From Alphaproteobacteria bacterium (lineage in GTDB: Bacteria; Pseudomonadota; Alphaproteobacteria; UBA6615): 64,000 nucleotides of DNA. The translations under genes were made by a program, and so were the position numbers. The notes beneath the pieces were generated by a model. It was not told the origin of the DNA. It worked only from the letters and a program-made list of their open reading frames with translations, and made no database searches. Below, one piece after another: positions 46,035-55,069 of the stretch. Each line of letters opens with the position of its first letter. The stretch's first letter is position 1. The DNA lies in NCBI GenBank assembly GCA_022449545.1, contig JAKUPN010000004.1:29834-93833 (forward strand), in the 5' to 3' direction.

Positions 46035-47459
46035 TCATTTAATAAGATCCTTTACTTCATTCGATGCTGGTATCTCACTTTTTGTGACATATGACTCATG
46101 ATTATCAAGTATCTTATCTAATGGGTAGAGGTAATTAACCATCATTCCAGCAGACTGACTAATTCCTTTTTTTGATATATCTGCCAACCAATTTATTCTT
46201 TCCACTCTTGCGCCATTGCTTAAATGAAAATGCGTAACAGTATCTAGAGCATTGTCAGATGATTTCTGTCTTTCCTCAATTAAATACCTGGCAGCGAGTT
46301 CAATTAGAATTGGCTCAGCAATGCTTGTCTTATCGTGGTCCTGGTACCATAAGGGATTAACGAGTAAGTTTTTTAAAGATAGTTGGTCTGTTTTATTACT
46401 CGATAATTCGCTTAATGCTTTTTTATTTTTTATACTGATAACCTCATCGTTTGATTGAATCTTAATATCTAGCCATTTTCTGAATCCAGGAATTGGTGAC
46501 AGGGTAGCAAAAGTTTTAAGATTAGGAAGTTCATGCGATAGATGATCAACAACTTTTTTAATTAAAAAATCTCCAAAACTAACACCAGAAAGACCTTTCT
46601 GAGCATTTGAAATAGAGTAAAATATGGCCGTATCTGCTAATTCAGGGTCAGTAGTAGGGGCGGACTCATCCAGCAAATCTTGTATATTATTTGCCATACC
46701 ATTTACTAATGCGACTTCTACAAATATGAGAGGCTCATTTGGCATGCTTGGATGAAAAAATGCATAGCAACGGCGATCCGATTCAAGACGATTTTTGAGG
46801 TCAGTCCATGATTGTATTTCGTGTACTGCCTCGTAAGCCATTAATTTTTCTAAAAGATCAGCAGGTGCCTCCCATGTCACATTACGTAGCTCAAGAAAAC
46901 CGGCATCAAACCATCCCCGGAGTAGCGATCGAAGTTCTGTGTCAACAGGTTTAAGTTGCTCGTTTTTGTTAAGTAATTCACGTAAATCAGCTCTCATGTC
47001 TACCAAGAATTTTATTCCATGGTCTAAGCTATTAAATTGACGGAATAAATTAATTCGGGGAGATACAAGACTATCTCTCAACTGATTTATTGTAGCATCA
47101 AAATTATTGTCCTTATTTTTCAGCGCCCTGTAATCGTCTATTGCTTTGCTCAGTTCCTTTATATTAACTCCGTAATTCTCAGCAAGAAGTCCAAAAAATC
47201 TTAATCTTCCAACTTCATCAAGGTCAATATAATGATTGCCTAGTTTTGCTGCAGTGGCTCTAGCAGAAGCCTCACCACCTTTTCCTGATAGGCTAAAGTC
47301 AATGATTTCTTTAATGACCTCTAAGTCCTCATCAGGTAAGTCTGACCTTAGTGGCGCTGTTCTATCTCTGCCGGTTGCCCTTAATACGTCCTTCAAGGCT
47401 CTCCTAAGAAGGCCCCGAGTACGAATTAAAAATCCAGAATTTGTGTTGTTGTCTGACAT
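46035..47459 (-). CDS. malonyl-CoA decarboxylase
   Basis: Malonyl-CoA decarboxylase (474 aa), converting malonyl-CoA to acetyl-CoA. The N-terminal helical domain spans about 1-190 and the GNAT-fold catalytic domain follows. FATLSPIPGFRKWL, with the catalytic Ser in SPIPGF, and the His-containing DTVTHFHLSNGARVERINW are family hallmarks. ADISKKGISQSAGMMVNYLY near the end is also conserved. No malonyl-CoA synthetase or malonate carrier gene is adjacent. It is divergent from the SDR at 47629. Confidence 0.9.
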   Translation of the reverse strand: MSDNNTNSGFLIRTRGLLRRALKDVLRATGRDRTAPLRSDLPDEDLEVIKEIIDFSLSGKGGEASARATAAKLGNHYIDLDEVGRLRFFGLLAENYGVNIKELSKAIDDYRALKNKDNNFDATINQLRDSLVSPRINLFRQFNSLDHGIKFLVDMRADLRELLNKNEQLKPVDTELRSLLRGWFDAGFLELRNVTWEAPADLLEKLMAYEAVHEIQSWTDLKNRLESDRRCYAFFHPSMPNEPLIFVEVALVNGMANNIQDLLDESAPTTDPELADTAIFYSISNAQKGLSGVSFGDFLIKKVVDHLSHELPNLKTFATLSPIPGFRKWLDIKIQSNDEVISIKNKKALSELSSNKTDQLSLKNLLVNPLWYQDHDKTSIAEPILIELAARYLIEERQKSSDNALDTVTHFHLSNGARVERINWLADISKKGISQSAGMMVNYLYPLDKILDNHESYVTKSEIPASNEVKDLIK

Positions 47460-47628
47460 AATACTAATAAACTGGGGTCCAATGAGTTTTTATGCAAGCT
47501 CGTAATAAAAGAAATTTTTAAGGCTGAGTTTATGAAACTTAAATTAGTAGAGCTTTCTTGGTGATAAAAAAAATGATTTATGTGTTATCATTTTAGATAT
47601 CATTATTTTGTAAGAATAGGAGGGACGA

Positions 47629-48354
47629 ATGTCTGATACGGAAATAGCTTTAGTCGTGGGCGCTGGACCAGGACTTAGTGCATCTTTAACTCGGATATTT
47701 ACCAAAGAGGGAATGAAAGTTGCTATCGCTGCGAGAGACACTGAAAAGTTGTCGGATATCTGTAAAGAGACAGGCTGTTTATCTTATTCCTGTGATGCGG
47801 CTGATGGAGATCAGGTTGATGGTCTATTTAATAATGTTGTGAAAGACTTAGGTATCCCAAATATTGTAATTTATAACGCTGCTGCTAGAGCGGGCGGGCC
47901 TCTAGAGGAACTAGATCGAGAAGCTGTTAAAAATGCAATAATGGTGAGTTGTTATGCAGGATTTTTGATTGGCCAAAACGCTACAAAATTAATGATAAAG
48001 CGTGGTAGTGGTTCAATATTTTTTACTGGCGCCTCAGCCAGTACTAAGGGATATGTGAATTCAGCGGCTTTTGCTATGGGTAAATTCGGATTAAGAGGTT
48101 TAGCCCAATCAATGGCAAGAGAGCTGTCTCCTAAAAACATTCACGTCGGGCACTTCATTATTGATGGGGGAATACGCAAAGGTCCAGATGATCCGAGAGA
48201 AAAAAGGAGCTTATCTGATGGGCATTCTGGTGAAGCCCTAGACTCCCTTTTAAGCCCAGATGATATCGCGTCGACTTATTTAAATGTTCATCGACAAAAC
48301 CGCACTGCTTGGACTTGGGAAGTTGAATTAAGACCTTGGGTTGAAAAATTTTAA
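47629..48354 (+). CDS. SDR family protein with Phe in place of catalytic Tyr
   Basis: Short-chain dehydrogenase-like protein of 241 residues. The nucleotide motif is GAGPGLS (11-17) and NAAARAGG follows strand four. The active-site motif reads FAMGK: Phe148 takes the place of tyrosine while Lys152 is kept. Some SDR subgroups share this. The C-terminal end has HFIIDGGI. An AGGAGGGACG site precedes the ATG. The fold is certain, the activity is not. Confidence 0.82.
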   Translation: MSDTEIALVVGAGPGLSASLTRIFTKEGMKVAIAARDTEKLSDICKETGCLSYSCDAADGDQVDGLFNNVVKDLGIPNIVIYNAAARAGGPLEELDREAVKNAIMVSCYAGFLIGQNATKLMIKRGSGSIFFTGASASTKGYVNSAAFAMGKFGLRGLAQSMARELSPKNIHVGHFIIDGGIRKGPDDPREKRSLSDGHSGEALDSLLSPDDIASTYLNVHRQNRTAWTWEVELRPWVEKF

Positions 48355-48362
48355 TAACAAAT

Positions 48363-48695
48363 ATGAATAATTCTAATATTTTTAGGCTCTATGTCTTTTA
48401 CTTTATTCGATGGTTCATTGGAGCTGTATTTGCCCTAACAATAGCAGCGCTAGTAGGTTTATTTGTTTATGCCTTTATCCATTTCAGTTTGTGGTGGCCA
48501 ACTTTAGTTAGCGGATCAAAAGAATACACTCTTATATTATCAACATTATCGTTGTTACCTTTTTTGATTTTTTTTACAAAGATGAAATGGGAGCGCCCTT
48601 TAAATATAATTTTGAAATCTTTTTCTTCAATAATAATGGCGCTAGACCAAAATATTAACGATTTATTTGTTAAATATAAAAAAAATAAGGATTAA
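48363..48695 (+). CDS. hypothetical two-helix membrane protein
   Basis: A 110-residue protein with two hydrophobic helices (about 10-35 and 55-72) and a basic C-terminal tail (KYKKNKD). It starts eight bases after the SDR stop and is probably co-transcribed. No family is recognised. It may be a small inner-membrane protein. Confidence 0.6.
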   Translation: MNNSNIFRLYVFYFIRWFIGAVFALTIAALVGLFVYAFIHFSLWWPTLVSGSKEYTLILSTLSLLPFLIFFTKMKWERPLNIILKSFSSIIMALDQNINDLFVKYKKNKD

Positions 48696-48776
48696 TTTTT
48701 TGTTTTGTTTACAGCTAATGGCTTCAAGGTGAAGTTTTATTTAGTTCAATTCCTTGGAAAAATTTAAAAACACAAT

Positions 48777-49778
48777 TTAGTTGTTTGGTAGTAGAACAAT
48801 TTTTCCATTTCGTTTCTTCATAGCGTGTTTTACTGCATCTTTTATCTGATCAAGATTATATGTTGCTTCTACCTGTGCATGCATTCTGCCATCAATAATA
48901 TATTCTCTAAGTTCTTCATAAACTGATTGTCTTTGTTCTTGTGTTGACCCCCTGCCGCGCAGCCACATTGTTAACCAGACACCGGTGAGGCTGATGTTTC
49001 TAAAAATAATATCGTTAGGAGACAAGGAACAAGGTTCTCCTGAAAGTAAACCATAGTTAGCTATCGTCCCATTTTCCTCTAAACAGTCGGCTAACCTCTG
49101 TGTAGCATCGCCGGCTACAGCATCTATACCAAGTTTTATTGGAGAGCCTTTTGTCGCCTCCACAACACGCTCCTTGAGATCTGGGCCGTCGATTAAACAA
49201 ATATTACCTTTGGAGTCACTTACCAGCTCATCAAATCCTTTCCGTCTAACTATATTTACAGTTTTGAGTCCATAAATATTTGCTAATTGCATTACGTATT
49301 GACCCACTGCAGAATTTGAAGCGTTTTGTATTATCCAATCTCCAACATCTAATTTTATAACACTGCGAAGAAGCAACCAGGCGGTAGGTGGATTAGCCAT
49401 AATCATAGCCATTTGTATTGGATTGCCCTCTGATGGGAATTTTAAGAAAATATTTTGTGCTTTTACAACTGCTTCCTGTCGCCATGTTCCTGTATATGGA
49501 GGTATCATAACTCTTTCGCCCACTTTTACGTTGCTTACTCCTTCTCCTATTTCTTTAACTATACCTATACCTTCTGCACCGGGAATTGCAGGCAGATCTG
49601 GTTGAACACCGTAGCCTCCTGATAAGGTTAATAAATGTGATGGGTTGATTGCCGCTGCTTCAATATCGATTAATATCATACCTGGCTTTATTGAAGAAGT
49701 TTCCATATCAATCACTTCAACAACCTCAGATGGTTCGCCTGTTCTAGAGAATTGAACTGCTTTTTTATATTGACCCAT
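48777..49778 (-). CDS. MDR-family enoyl reductase / quinone oxidoreductase
   Basis: Zinc-independent medium-chain reductase (333 aa). The N-terminal GroES-like domain includes PAIPGAEGIGIVKEIGEGV, and the Rossmann domain has NASNSAVGQYVMQLAN and NIVRR. NASNSAVG with VNIVRR is typical of 2-enoyl-thioester reductases (MECR/ETR1). It lacks the cysteine cluster for structural zinc. It would reduce a trans-2-enoyl-CoA or -ACP with NADPH, or act as a quinone reductase. Convergent with the small membrane protein. Confidence 0.84.
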   Translation of the reverse strand: MGQYKKAVQFSRTGEPSEVVEVIDMETSSIKPGMILIDIEAAAINPSHLLTLSGGYGVQPDLPAIPGAEGIGIVKEIGEGVSNVKVGERVMIPPYTGTWRQEAVVKAQNIFLKFPSEGNPIQMAMIMANPPTAWLLLRSVIKLDVGDWIIQNASNSAVGQYVMQLANIYGLKTVNIVRRKGFDELVSDSKGNICLIDGPDLKERVVEATKGSPIKLGIDAVAGDATQRLADCLEENGTIANYGLLSGEPCSLSPNDIIFRNISLTGVWLTMWLRGRGSTQEQRQSVYEELREYIIDGRMHAQVEATYNLDQIKDAVKHAMKKRNGKIVLLPNN

Positions 49779-49825
49779 TTAAAGTCTCCACTTGATTTAA
49801 GCATTTAAAGATTATTAATGATTTA

Positions 49826-50146
49826 TTAACTAGAACCTATAATTGCATCACTTGAATTATCCACTAAAATTGGTGTGTCAAATAAAGCTATCTCAGGATC
49901 TGCTCCATATAAATCAATTATTGATCTTCTCCATTTTCCTCCTTTAGCGTAGAACTTATTAGCCTCTTCTAGAGTTTTCCAAGTATAAACACCCCCAGCA
50001 GTCTGATTACTATCATCGATAATAAAATTTTTTCTTATCAATCCATTAACAGCTTTGAAGTTTGGGGCTATCTTCCTCATATTTGTTTCTATTTCAGTTC
50101 GTTTAATATTCTTTGGAAGATTAAACTTGACGATTGCCGTTATCAT
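49826..50146 (-). CDS. YdhR-like / antibiotic-biosynthesis-monooxygenase-fold protein
   Basis: A 106-residue ferredoxin-like protein resembling YdhR. The first strand ITAIVKFNLP, then FKAVNGLIRKNFII and GGVYTWKTLEEANKFY are typical; the WRRSIIDLYG segment follows. Members bind small aromatic ligands or act as monooxygenases, but function is not settled. It is 47 bases upstream of the enoyl reductase in the same direction. Confidence 0.72.
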   Translation of the reverse strand: MITAIVKFNLPKNIKRTEIETNMRKIAPNFKAVNGLIRKNFIIDDSNQTAGGVYTWKTLEEANKFYAKGGKWRRSIIDLYGADPEIALFDTPILVDNSSDAIIGSS

Positions 50147-50246
50147 TTATTTTCCTTGATTGGTGATATGTTCTTTTTATATCTAACTTGCTGTGCTTAT
50201 AAAATCTATTAAACAAAGTGTTCTTTAAATCATTGGAGTATATCGG

Positions 50247-51149
50247 TTGGATTTTTCAAAGTTATGTTTATTTGATAAATTGCCAAAAAATATCCAGGGT
50301 ATGGTATGGATGTTTTTGACAACAATATTAGTTGTCACCATGCATACATTTATAAGAGAGTTATCCCAAGAATTACCTCCAGTAGAAATAGCTTTTTTTC
50401 GAAACTTTTTTGGTTTTCCAGTGGTTTTGTTTCTGCTTAGCAAATATGGGTGGGTTCTAATAAGGACACAACGAATGGGCACTCATGTTGTGCGGTCTTT
50501 GGGGCATGTAGCCGCAATGCTAATGTTCTTCACTGGGATAGCTACCACGCCATTAGCCACAACGAATGCACTTGCTTTTGCTGCCCCACTTTTTGCTGCA
50601 GCCCTAGCAATGGTTTTTCTAGGTGAACGTTTCCAGTGGCAAAGATGGGGGGCATTATTGTTTGGTTTTGCTGGCACACTTGTAATATTGAGACCTGGAT
50701 TTATATCCATGGAATTTGGTCCGCTACTCATTCTTTTAGCCTCTTTTATATGGGGGTCAATACTGGTTGTTATTAAATCACTTGGAAGAAGTGATGCTCC
50801 TGGAACAATAATTCTCTACATGGTTGCTTTTATGACTCCTCTTTCCCTAATTCCAGCATTATTTGTTTGGGTTTGGCCAACCGCGGAACAAATTGGTCTG
50901 ATGTTTATTATGGGTATTATGGGAACTGTAGGTCAGTTGACAACAGCACACGCGCTTAAAGTTGCTGATACTGCCGTTGTTATGCCAATTGATTTCTTTC
51001 GTTTAGTTTGGGCTTCCATATTAGGTTATTTTTTGTTTGCTGAAATGCTAGATATTTTTACTTGGATCGGAGGTACAATGATATTCACAGGAGCTTTATA
51101 CCTCGCTTTACGTGAACGCAAAGAACAACGCGAAACTGGATCTAAATAG
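50247..51149 (+). CDS. EamA/DMT family transporter
   Basis: Drug/metabolite-type transporter, 300 aa, ten predicted helices in two EamA repeats. The repeat signature is seen in IEIAFFRNFFGFP-like EIAFFRNFFGFP and in the PLATTNALAFAAPLFAAALA helix. The start is TTG with a GGAG site nine bases before it; the next Met is 18 residues later. Substrate unknown. It is the first of three DMT proteins within 5 kb. Confidence 0.83.
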   Translation: MDFSKLCLFDKLPKNIQGMVWMFLTTILVVTMHTFIRELSQELPPVEIAFFRNFFGFPVVLFLLSKYGWVLIRTQRMGTHVVRSLGHVAAMLMFFTGIATTPLATTNALAFAAPLFAAALAMVFLGERFQWQRWGALLFGFAGTLVILRPGFISMEFGPLLILLASFIWGSILVVIKSLGRSDAPGTIILYMVAFMTPLSLIPALFVWVWPTAEQIGLMFIMGIMGTVGQLTTAHALKVADTAVVMPIDFFRLVWASILGYFLFAEMLDIFTWIGGTMIFTGALYLALRERKEQRETGSK

Positions 51150-51198
51150 TTGATTTGTTAACTTCCGAACTTGATCTCTATTGTAAATGTAAATCTAC

Positions 51199-51429
51199 TC
51201 ATACGGGTTCTGCATTTATTCCTTCTTCAAATACGTCCAAAGCTAGTTTTTTTAAATCATCCAAAGATGCTTCATCACTTTCTGAGCTGGCTACAGCTAC
51301 AAACCGTCCTAGGTTTGCAGCAACACCAACTATTAACTCATGGGCTGATAGATCTAAATCTTCGCTGACTTTTTGACAGGCATCACAAATTGCTTGCAGA
51401 AACTCTATGTTTTCATTTCTTTTATTCAT
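51199..51429 (-). CDS. small acidic helical hypothetical protein
   Basis: A 76-residue acidic protein without membrane helices, rich in Glu, Asp and Leu. It includes two cysteines (AICDACQK). It starts 23 bases after the downstream end of the minus-strand DMT gene, as the second gene of that unit. Overlapping plus-strand frames read as basic, serine-rich noise, so this strand is preferred. No family recognised. Confidence 0.55.
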   Translation of the reverse strand: MNKRNENIEFLQAICDACQKVSEDLDLSAHELIVGVAANLGRFVAVASSESDEASLDDLKKLALDVFEEGINAEPV

Positions 51430-51452
51430 TTAGTATTACTCTTCTTTATTGA

Positions 51453-52358
51453 TCATTTGAGGATTAAAATAATAATTCCAGCTAATATAAGGAAAATCCC
51501 AATAAATTCCATTTTATTGATACGTTCTTTGAATATTAAGGTTGCTGTAGCAATAGTAAATACTAGTTCAATTTGACCTAATGCTCTGACCAATGCAGCT
51601 TGTTGAATGGTCATTGCGGTAAACCAGCCAATAGATGCCAAGGCACCAGCAAGTCCTACCCAAATAGAAGTTTTCCAGGAAACAAAGCAAGCTCGAAGTT
51701 CTTTTTTTTCACGAAGAGCCATGTATAATCCCATGACAATTGTTTGGAAAACTAATGCTGATGCTAGAGTGATTGAAGCTTGGATTATGAAGCCTTCCCC
51801 ACCAAGTGAAAGAGATGCCGCTCTATAAGACACTGCTGCAATACCAAATGAAGCACCTGAAGCAAGTCCAATTAATGCTGATCGTTTAGTCCATGAAGTG
51901 GCAACTGTAATTATCGTAAGTGGATTTCGTGCTAAGGAAATAGAAATAACGCCAAAAAGACTAATCATAATTCCTAAGGCTGCATTTACAGAAATAGTTT
52001 CTCCTAAAAAAATAATACCAAAAATAGCTGCTTGAACTGTTTCTGTTTTTGAATATGTCGTGCCAACGGCAAAATTGCGTTTGTCAAACAAAGAAACTAA
52101 GAGGGTTGTTCCTATTATTTGGGCCAATCCTCCTATCATTACTATGGCAAAAAAAGAAATATTTAAGTAGGGAATTGGCAATTTAGTGAATAGGGTTAAA
52201 CCTAAAAGATATAATAATGCAAAAGGAAAACCGTACCCAAATCTGACAAATGCAGCCCCTACAGTACCCAACTGATCTTTCAATTGTTTCTGTAGCATTG
52301 ATCGCACGTTTTGTAGAAACGCTGCGATAATAGTTAGAGGAATCCAGATCAATGTCAT
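51453..52358 (-). CDS. EamA/DMT family transporter
   Basis: Ten-helix DMT transporter (301 aa). Helix three region AVGTTYSKTETVQAAIFGIIF and the second-repeat QQAALVRALGQIELVFTIATA are typical; the conserved short C-terminal helix GIFLILAGIIILIL closes the protein. It is more divergent from the two other DMT proteins here than they are from each other. Substrate unknown. Confidence 0.83.
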   Translation of the reverse strand: MTLIWIPLTIIAAFLQNVRSMLQKQLKDQLGTVGAAFVRFGYGFPFALLYLLGLTLFTKLPIPYLNISFFAIVMIGGLAQIIGTTLLVSLFDKRNFAVGTTYSKTETVQAAIFGIIFLGETISVNAALGIMISLFGVISISLARNPLTIITVATSWTKRSALIGLASGASFGIAAVSYRAASLSLGGEGFIIQASITLASALVFQTIVMGLYMALREKKELRACFVSWKTSIWVGLAGALASIGWFTAMTIQQAALVRALGQIELVFTIATATLIFKERINKMEFIGIFLILAGIIILILK

Positions 52359-52475
52359 GAGTTATACGGCTTAACTTAACTAATTAATAAATATGTATTA
52401 TTTTTGTCATTTAATGATCATATCTGTCTCTATTAGACAATCATAAAATGATGTTAAGTTATAGCTGATCTCTGA

Positions 52476-53504
52476 TTAAAGGGTTGGATCAGGATGAACC
52501 CGAATTAAACATCTACCTGTGTTTTCCCCTCGATATAACCCACTTAACGCATTGGGCGCTTTTTCTAATCCCTCTGATATATCTTCTCTATAATTCATTT
52601 TGCCATCATTAAACCACTGATAAATATCTGATAATGCGTCCTCATATCGCTCTCTAAAATCAAATAATATAAAACCTTTGATTTGAAGGCGATTTATAAG
52701 GACTTGTCTTTCAAGTCTCATGCCGGTTGGTGGAGGAAGCCACTCTTCCGTAGCCGCTGTACCACAGATTACTATCCGGCCATTTTGTTTCATTAATCCC
52801 GTAACTATGTCCAATGTTCTACCGCCAACATTGTCGTAGTAAACGTCATAACCATTCGGGGAAGCACCTTTTAATTCTTTTTCTAAATCTTGAGTAGATT
52901 TATAATCAATGGCTGAATCATAACCAAATTCCTCGGTGCATAATCTTGCTTTTTCTTTTCCGCCTGTAATGCCAATTGTTCGGCATCCTTTGATGTTCGC
53001 TATTTGACCTACAGCACTTCCAACTGAGCCCGCAGCGGTTGATACAAGTACAGTTTCTCCGGCTAACGGTTGTCCTATTTCCAAAAGTCCAAAATAAGCT
53101 GTCAGTGCACTATGTCCTAGAACTCCAAGAGATGTAGAAAGGGGTCCAACACTTGGGTTAACCTTTCGAGTGCCTGGATCATCGGGGTTAATCACTGAAT
53201 AATCTTGCCAGCCAGTGTTACCCACAAAGTAGTCTCCTTCATTTACATTCGAGTTTTGAGATTTTATTACCACCCCTACACCGAAAGAACTCATGGTCGC
53301 TCCTGTTTCTACGCTGGCATAGTTTTTTGCCTTACTTATCCAGCCTTTCATTCCGGGATCAGCTGAGACGTAAATGTTTTTTAAGAGTATCTGATCGTCT
53401 TCTATTGTGGGTATTGAGTCCTCAATAATAGTAAATAGTTCGGGCGTAGGCAGTCCGGAAGCTCGAGTTGTTAAAATTACTCGTCTGTTTTTATCTTGTG
53501 TCAT
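52476..53504 (-). CDS. NADP-dependent MDR oxidoreductase (PTGR/CurA type)
   Basis: Medium-chain reductase of 342 residues, related to leukotriene B4 dehydrogenase/prostaglandin reductase and bacterial CurA. YVSADPGMKGWI near 45, GHSALTAYFGLLEIG, the cofactor motif TAAGSVGSAVGQIA and VYYDNVGG are all diagnostic. Relatives reduce alkenals or enones using NADPH. Isolated gene between DMT and AhpD-like genes. Confidence 0.87.
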   Translation of the reverse strand: MTQDKNRRVILTTRASGLPTPELFTIIEDSIPTIEDDQILLKNIYVSADPGMKGWISKAKNYASVETGATMSSFGVGVVIKSQNSNVNEGDYFVGNTGWQDYSVINPDDPGTRKVNPSVGPLSTSLGVLGHSALTAYFGLLEIGQPLAGETVLVSTAAGSVGSAVGQIANIKGCRTIGITGGKEKARLCTEEFGYDSAIDYKSTQDLEKELKGASPNGYDVYYDNVGGRTLDIVTGLMKQNGRIVICGTAATEEWLPPPTGMRLERQVLINRLQIKGFILFDFRERYEDALSDIYQWFNDGKMNYREDISEGLEKAPNALSGLYRGENTGRCLIRVHPDPTL

Positions 53505-53675
53505 TGTAGCCTTCTATAAAATCGTACTTATTATGAATATTTTTAGCATTAATTGTTTTAAATTGATTATCAAATCAGAAGTAAGTTTTAAAATTATTTA
53601 TTTTAATCTACTCTATGAAGTTTAAGGTTAAATTATTGAGGTGTATAATCTGGGCTATTAATTAGTGTATAACGT

Positions 53676-54020
53676 TCATTTGTTGTCAAATTGATCAAAT
53701 GCCTCTAGAGCGCTTGCCCCATAAACAGTAGCTGGTCCGCCACCCATTTCTATTGCAACAGCAATTGTGTCAAGAACTTCTTGACGGCTTGTCCCTTGCC
53801 GATGAGCTTCTTTAGTGTGGTAAACAAGGCAGCCTTCACAGCGTTGAGTAATTGAAATAGCAAGGGCCATTAGCTCTGTAACTTGTGGTGTGAGAGCTTT
53901 AGGTTCTTGCGCTGCTTTCATTGTTTGTCTGTGAGCTCGCATTGCCTCTGTATGGCCTCGAAAAAGGTTGGCAGCTCTTGAATCCTGTTCTGCAGAAACA
54001 GCTATATAGTCTTTAGTCAT
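53676..54020 (-). CDS. AhpD-like / carboxymuconolactone decarboxylase family protein
   Basis: A 114-residue helical protein with the AhpD redox motif CEGCLVYH, two cysteines three apart and a histidine three after the second. This motif indicates alkylhydroperoxidase-type thiol chemistry more than lactone decarboxylation. The GGGPATVYGASALEAF end is typical of the short form. It is divergent from the DMT gene at 54138. Confidence 0.85.
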   Translation of the reverse strand: MTKDYIAVSAEQDSRAANLFRGHTEAMRAHRQTMKAAQEPKALTPQVTELMALAISITQRCEGCLVYHTKEAHRQGTSRQEVLDTIAVAIEMGGGPATVYGASALEAFDQFDNK

Positions 54021-54137
54021 GGTAATCCTCTATAATGTAGAATTAAAGTGTATTAATATTAGTGATCTCTGATCCTTCGGATCAACATAGTTATCATCAA
54101 ATTATCAAGTTTTTATTTATGTCAGCTGGTGTAATTA

Positions 54138-55022
54138 ATGGAAGTAAAGTTTAAGCGACCAACAGACGCGCCATTTAGAGGCGTCTTTATGATGTGTTTT
54201 GCTGTTTTTTGTTTTGCGGCTATGAATACTTTTACTAAGGAATTAAGGGATGAGTACTCCTTAACTGGTATTATATGGGGTAGGTACTTTTTTCACTTTG
54301 CGTTGATTTTATTAATGTTTCCTCGAAAAGTTCCAATATTATTTGTTACTGATAACATATGGCTTCAGATAGCTAGATCAGTATTAGTTTTACTCGCTAC
54401 TGCTTGTATGTTTTTCGCTTTAGGTTTTATGCCATTAGCGGATGCAGTTGCTATTACTTTTGCAGGCCCCTTATTAATAGTTGCATTATCGGCAGTTCTT
54501 CTTCGAGAGCCTGTAGGGCCTAGAAGGTGGGGGGCTGTGATCTTTGGCTTCATTGGGATGCTCGTTATAATTCGCCCAGGAGCAGGGACTTTTCAAATAG
54601 CTGCTTTATTACCGGTGGCTGTAGCTCTCTTTTATGCTTTATATCAAATCATAACTCGTCATCTAAGCCATAAGTCTGATCCATTAAGTATGTTATTTTA
54701 TACTGCTCTTGTTGGGGCTTTAGTTACCTCAGCAATAATTCCATTTGACTGGACTACGCCTACTTTAAGACAGTTGGGGATGTTAATCGCAATTGGTTTT
54801 CTTGGAGGTCTTGGACATTATGCAATTATAGTTGCATATGAGAGAAGTGAGACAAGTTTAGTAGCTCCGTTTGCATATACAGAGATTGTGTGGGCTACAT
54901 TACTTGGTTTAATGTTTTTTGGTGATTTTCCGGATTTATACACCTTTCTTGGTACAGCTATAATTATTGCGAGTGGCGTGTACGTTGTAGGTCGAGAGCG
55001 TAAAATTCAGAATACAAAATAA
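54138..55022 (+). CDS. EamA/DMT family transporter
   Basis: Ten-helix DMT protein of 294 aa. LADAVAITFAGPLLIVALSAVLL and GPRRWGAVIFGFIGMLVIIRPG are typical first-repeat segments and YERSETSLVAPFAYTEIVWA is the second-repeat counterpart. It closely parallels the gene at 50247 in layout (both have RWGA-FGF--LVI-RPG). Substrate unknown. Convergent with the SDR gene. Confidence 0.84.
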   Translation: MEVKFKRPTDAPFRGVFMMCFAVFCFAAMNTFTKELRDEYSLTGIIWGRYFFHFALILLMFPRKVPILFVTDNIWLQIARSVLVLLATACMFFALGFMPLADAVAITFAGPLLIVALSAVLLREPVGPRRWGAVIFGFIGMLVIIRPGAGTFQIAALLPVAVALFYALYQIITRHLSHKSDPLSMLFYTALVGALVTSAIIPFDWTTPTLRQLGMLIAIGFLGGLGHYAIIVAYERSETSLVAPFAYTEIVWATLLGLMFFGDFPDLYTFLGTAIIIASGVYVVGRERKIQNTK

Positions 55023-55069
55023 CATAAACGTCCTGTGATAAATCTAATTAAACAAATAGGCTAAAACTT

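Noticed and set aside
51155..51376. Plus-strand frames after the DMT gene
   Set aside because: They overlap a more protein-like minus-strand frame (51199-51429), have no ribosome sites, and read as basic, serine-rich noise.
54070..54084. Six-pair hairpin TGATCC/GGATCA upstream of the AhpD-like and DMT genes
   Set aside because: Three-base loop, no T-run and no evidence of an operator; likely chance.
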